Assembly (NCBI GenBank): GCA_036898135.1
Contig: CM072514.1
Span: forward strand, 5,985,029-6,049,028
Direction of reading: 5' to 3'
DNA: 64,000 nucleotides
Source: Oncomelania hupensis
Lineage: Eukaryota; Mollusca; Gastropoda; Littorinimorpha; Pomatiopsidae
Part shown: positions 62,462 through 64,000 of the stretch, in pieces
How the letters are laid out: each line of letters opens with the position of its first letter
Position numbering within the stretch: position 1 is the first letter of the stretch
The notes under the pieces: model-generated
Database searches by the model: none
The model's input: only the letters and a program-made list of their open reading frames with translations
Told to the model about the DNA's origin: nothing
Translations under genes and position numbers: made by a program

Positions 62462-62717
62462 ATATCCTATCACGTAATTCGAAAGTCGTTGGGGCACCAC
62501 AGATGGTCGTTTAACCAGTGTACTTGATCTGTCCTCAGCAACCATCATAGCTTTGCTCAGTGTCAAGCCAGTCCAATCTCGAATGTTGTCATCCCACCTC
62601 TTTTTCCGTCTCTCTTTTCTTCTGCATCCTTGCAACGTGCCTTGCAGGATGGTCTATGCAAGGTCTGATGCTCTGGTGACGTGTCCATACCATCTGAGTT
62701 TCCGTTTCTTCACCACT
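62462..62717 (-). mobile_element. RTE-like LINE 3' fragment, old
   Basis: Reverse copy of the RTE 3' end (CACGTAATTCGAAAGTCGTTGGGGCACCACAGATGGTCG to CATCTGAGTTTCCGTTTCTTCACCACTTTG) with many substitutions and only a vestigial tail (ATCCTATC). Confidence 0.85.
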
Positions 62718-62854
62718 TTGTGGATTTTGACCAAACTTCATAGGAACATTTTTTACACCATTGTGGGACGTGTTGATACACCTTTACACATTTAGCCATT
62801 CCCACTCGCGTACTGAGGCCCTTTCCTATGCCAGTATTACGAACAACAACATAC
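62718..62854. other. Intron
   Basis: Short intronic stretch down to the donor site of the EGF exon. Confidence 0.5.
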
Positions 62855-62971
62855 CTGTGTCACAGTTTGATCCCGTATAACCATGTTGGCAGTCACATTT
62901 ATAGGATCCTTTAGAATTTTGACATGTTCCAATGTGACAGATATTTGGCTTCTGTAGACATTCGTCGATAT
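62855..62971 (-). CDS. Receptor gene, calcium-binding EGF exon (upstream)
   Basis: Acceptor CTTCTTTTCAG before 62,971; donor GTATGTTG after 62,855; 117 bp, phase 1-1. It encodes [20 protein letters not shown] and on to NCDT, a cbEGF domain with the DIDEC start, six cysteines and [11 protein letters not shown]. Same length and phase as the 46,391 exon, so they join in frame directly or via other EGF exons. The roughly 16.3-kb intron between them holds the RTE and LTR insertions. Earlier exons must lie beyond the window. Confidence 0.92.
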
Positions 62972-63035
62972 CTGAAAAGAAGTGTGGAACATTTAAAGTA
63001 GACATGGTATGACTGCTGCGCATGTAAGATGTTAT

Positions 63036-63049
63036 ATATACACACACAC

Positions 63050-63112
<63 letters not shown>
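63036..63112. repeat. (CA)n(TA)n(GT)n microsatellite
   Basis: CACACACACATATATATATATATGTGTGTG..., a compound dinucleotide array able to fold on itself. Confidence 0.95.
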
Positions 63113-63114
<2 letters not shown>

Positions 63115-63184
63115 AGTAACCAATCGACTTTATGCCTAGTACTAGGAACATCAACATGGCACCAATGGCATCAACATGGATATG

Positions 63185-63226
63185 AACATGGCCACACCAT
63201 CAGTTTCCGTTTCTTCACCACTGTAA
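63185..63226 (-). mobile_element. Short RTE LINE scrap
   Basis: GGCCACACCATCAGTTTCCGTTTCTTCACCACTGT matches the reverse RTE sequence also present at 62,690-62,717. About 40 bp, with an A-rich run at 63,248-63,262 nearby. Confidence 0.65.
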
Positions 63227-63600
63227 GCATATACCCACACAGTACTAAAAAAAAAAAAAAATAAAAATAGTGCAGTGACTGTACCATAAGGGAGTTTTAT
63301 AATACATACCTCACTAGTATTAACAATAAATATAATACTATAAAAATAACAAGGAAATTATAAAAGTCTGCGTCCCTTCCTCCTTGTGTTTAGTATTAAT
63401 TGCAAATGCCCAGAGCACTACTAATTTAAATGTAACTGAAATGCAACCAACGAGAGAACGGGAAAATAAATACATAAAAGAAAGATTAGAAATAAATACA
63501 GAAATACAGACAGTAGAAGGGCAAGGTCCACTTGACTCATACGAGTATGCTCCTTAGGAAAATTGCAATATTTTAACAAGAACATTAGTGCCCTGAAAGA
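63227..63600. other. No gene seen
   Basis: A poly(A) run at 63,248-63,262 and A/T-rich sequence. Confidence 0.4.
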
Positions 63601-64000
63601 AAAAAAAACACGAAACGGTGGCATTAAAATGCAAATACCAACTTTGATATTTCGATGATCTTGATCTTCAGATGACCTAGACCTCCGGCTCCAAATACAC
63701 TCATTTACGATCAACTAAACTATAGTAAAAGTTGTGGTATGCAACAAAAACAACAATGGCTTTCGGGTAACCTTGACCTTCATTGACCATTTACCTTGGA
63801 ATGATCTTGACCTTCACGTGTTCTCTAATGATTATGCATGATCGAATAACTGAAAGTTGCTGCATAATATGGATCAAATATAGGGTTATTCCATTGTATG
63901 ATGAGAAATTTTAGAATGTTTTTGTTAAGACCAAAAATGACCTTGACCTTTAAGGTCAATGCAAAAGCGGAAAATACACGAAACATCTATCTATTATCTC
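63601..64000 (+). repeat. Dispersed repeat N1 copy, cut by the window end
   Basis: Has GGTGGCATTAAAATGCAAATACC, TAACCTTGACCTTCATTGACC, GATCTTGACCTTCACGTGTTCTCTAATGATTATGCATGATCGAATAACTGAAAGTTGCTGCATAATATGG and TGACCTTGACCTTTAAGGTCA (63,938-63,958), collinear with 7,350-7,600. Confidence 0.8.

Overview
This window looks like animal nuclear DNA, most likely from a mollusc. That is inferred from intron-bearing EGF-type exons, tRNA-derived and 5S-like SINEs, APE-type LINEs, many tri- and dinucleotide microsatellites, and a Polinton/Maverick element of a kind seen in marine invertebrates. Nothing in it suggests a bacterial or organellar origin.

Layout. From 1 to about 21.5 kb is repeat-dominated intergenic DNA: a GA satellite, a LINE ORF1 pseudogene (1.6-2.5 kb, minus), two CR1/L2-like reverse transcriptase remnants (3.4-4.4 and 12.4-14.0 kb), a nearly full RTE-like LINE with broken frames (8.4-11.45 kb), SINEs with visible target-site duplications, a 52-bp minisatellite, a foldback repeat (20.4-21.5 kb), and several copies of a repeat rich in TGACCTTGACCTT. 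From 21,538 to 37,194 lies one complete 15.66-kb Polinton/Maverick, with about 195-200-bp terminal inverted repeats and a 5-bp ACTGA target duplication. It carries protein-primed DNA polymerase B, a penton-like minor capsid protein, a double-jelly-roll-type major capsid protein, a packaging ATPase, a retroviral-type integrase and about ten accessory proteins. Several key genes are broken by stops, frameshifts or a 64-bp retroposed insertion, so this copy is probably not autonomous.

From 37.7 to 63 kb the window holds the 3' part of a minus-strand host gene. Five exons with good splice sites encode two calcium-binding EGF domains, one EGF/laminin-like domain, a transmembrane segment, and a cytoplasmic tail with three YxxL/I motifs. 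The introns are filled with retroelements, and the three largest read antisense to the gene. These are a LINE whose ORF1 has a 2A peptide (38.4-43.5 kb) and a second RTE copy (52.46-62.08 kb) split by an LTR retrotransposon (53,254-59,902). The LTR element has apparently identical 1,029-bp LTRs. It encodes Gag, protease and integrase but no reverse transcriptase; a scrap of RNase H after the integrase points to an internal deletion in a Gmr1-like element (integrase before reverse transcriptase).

How the parts relate. The Polinton genes would together replicate, package and integrate the element. They are packed in divergent and convergent pairs, and most start at an A-rich TAAAAATG-like context. 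The retroelements record several layers of insertion, and target duplications fix their order. All identifications come from reading translated sequence and repeats by eye; no database search was run.
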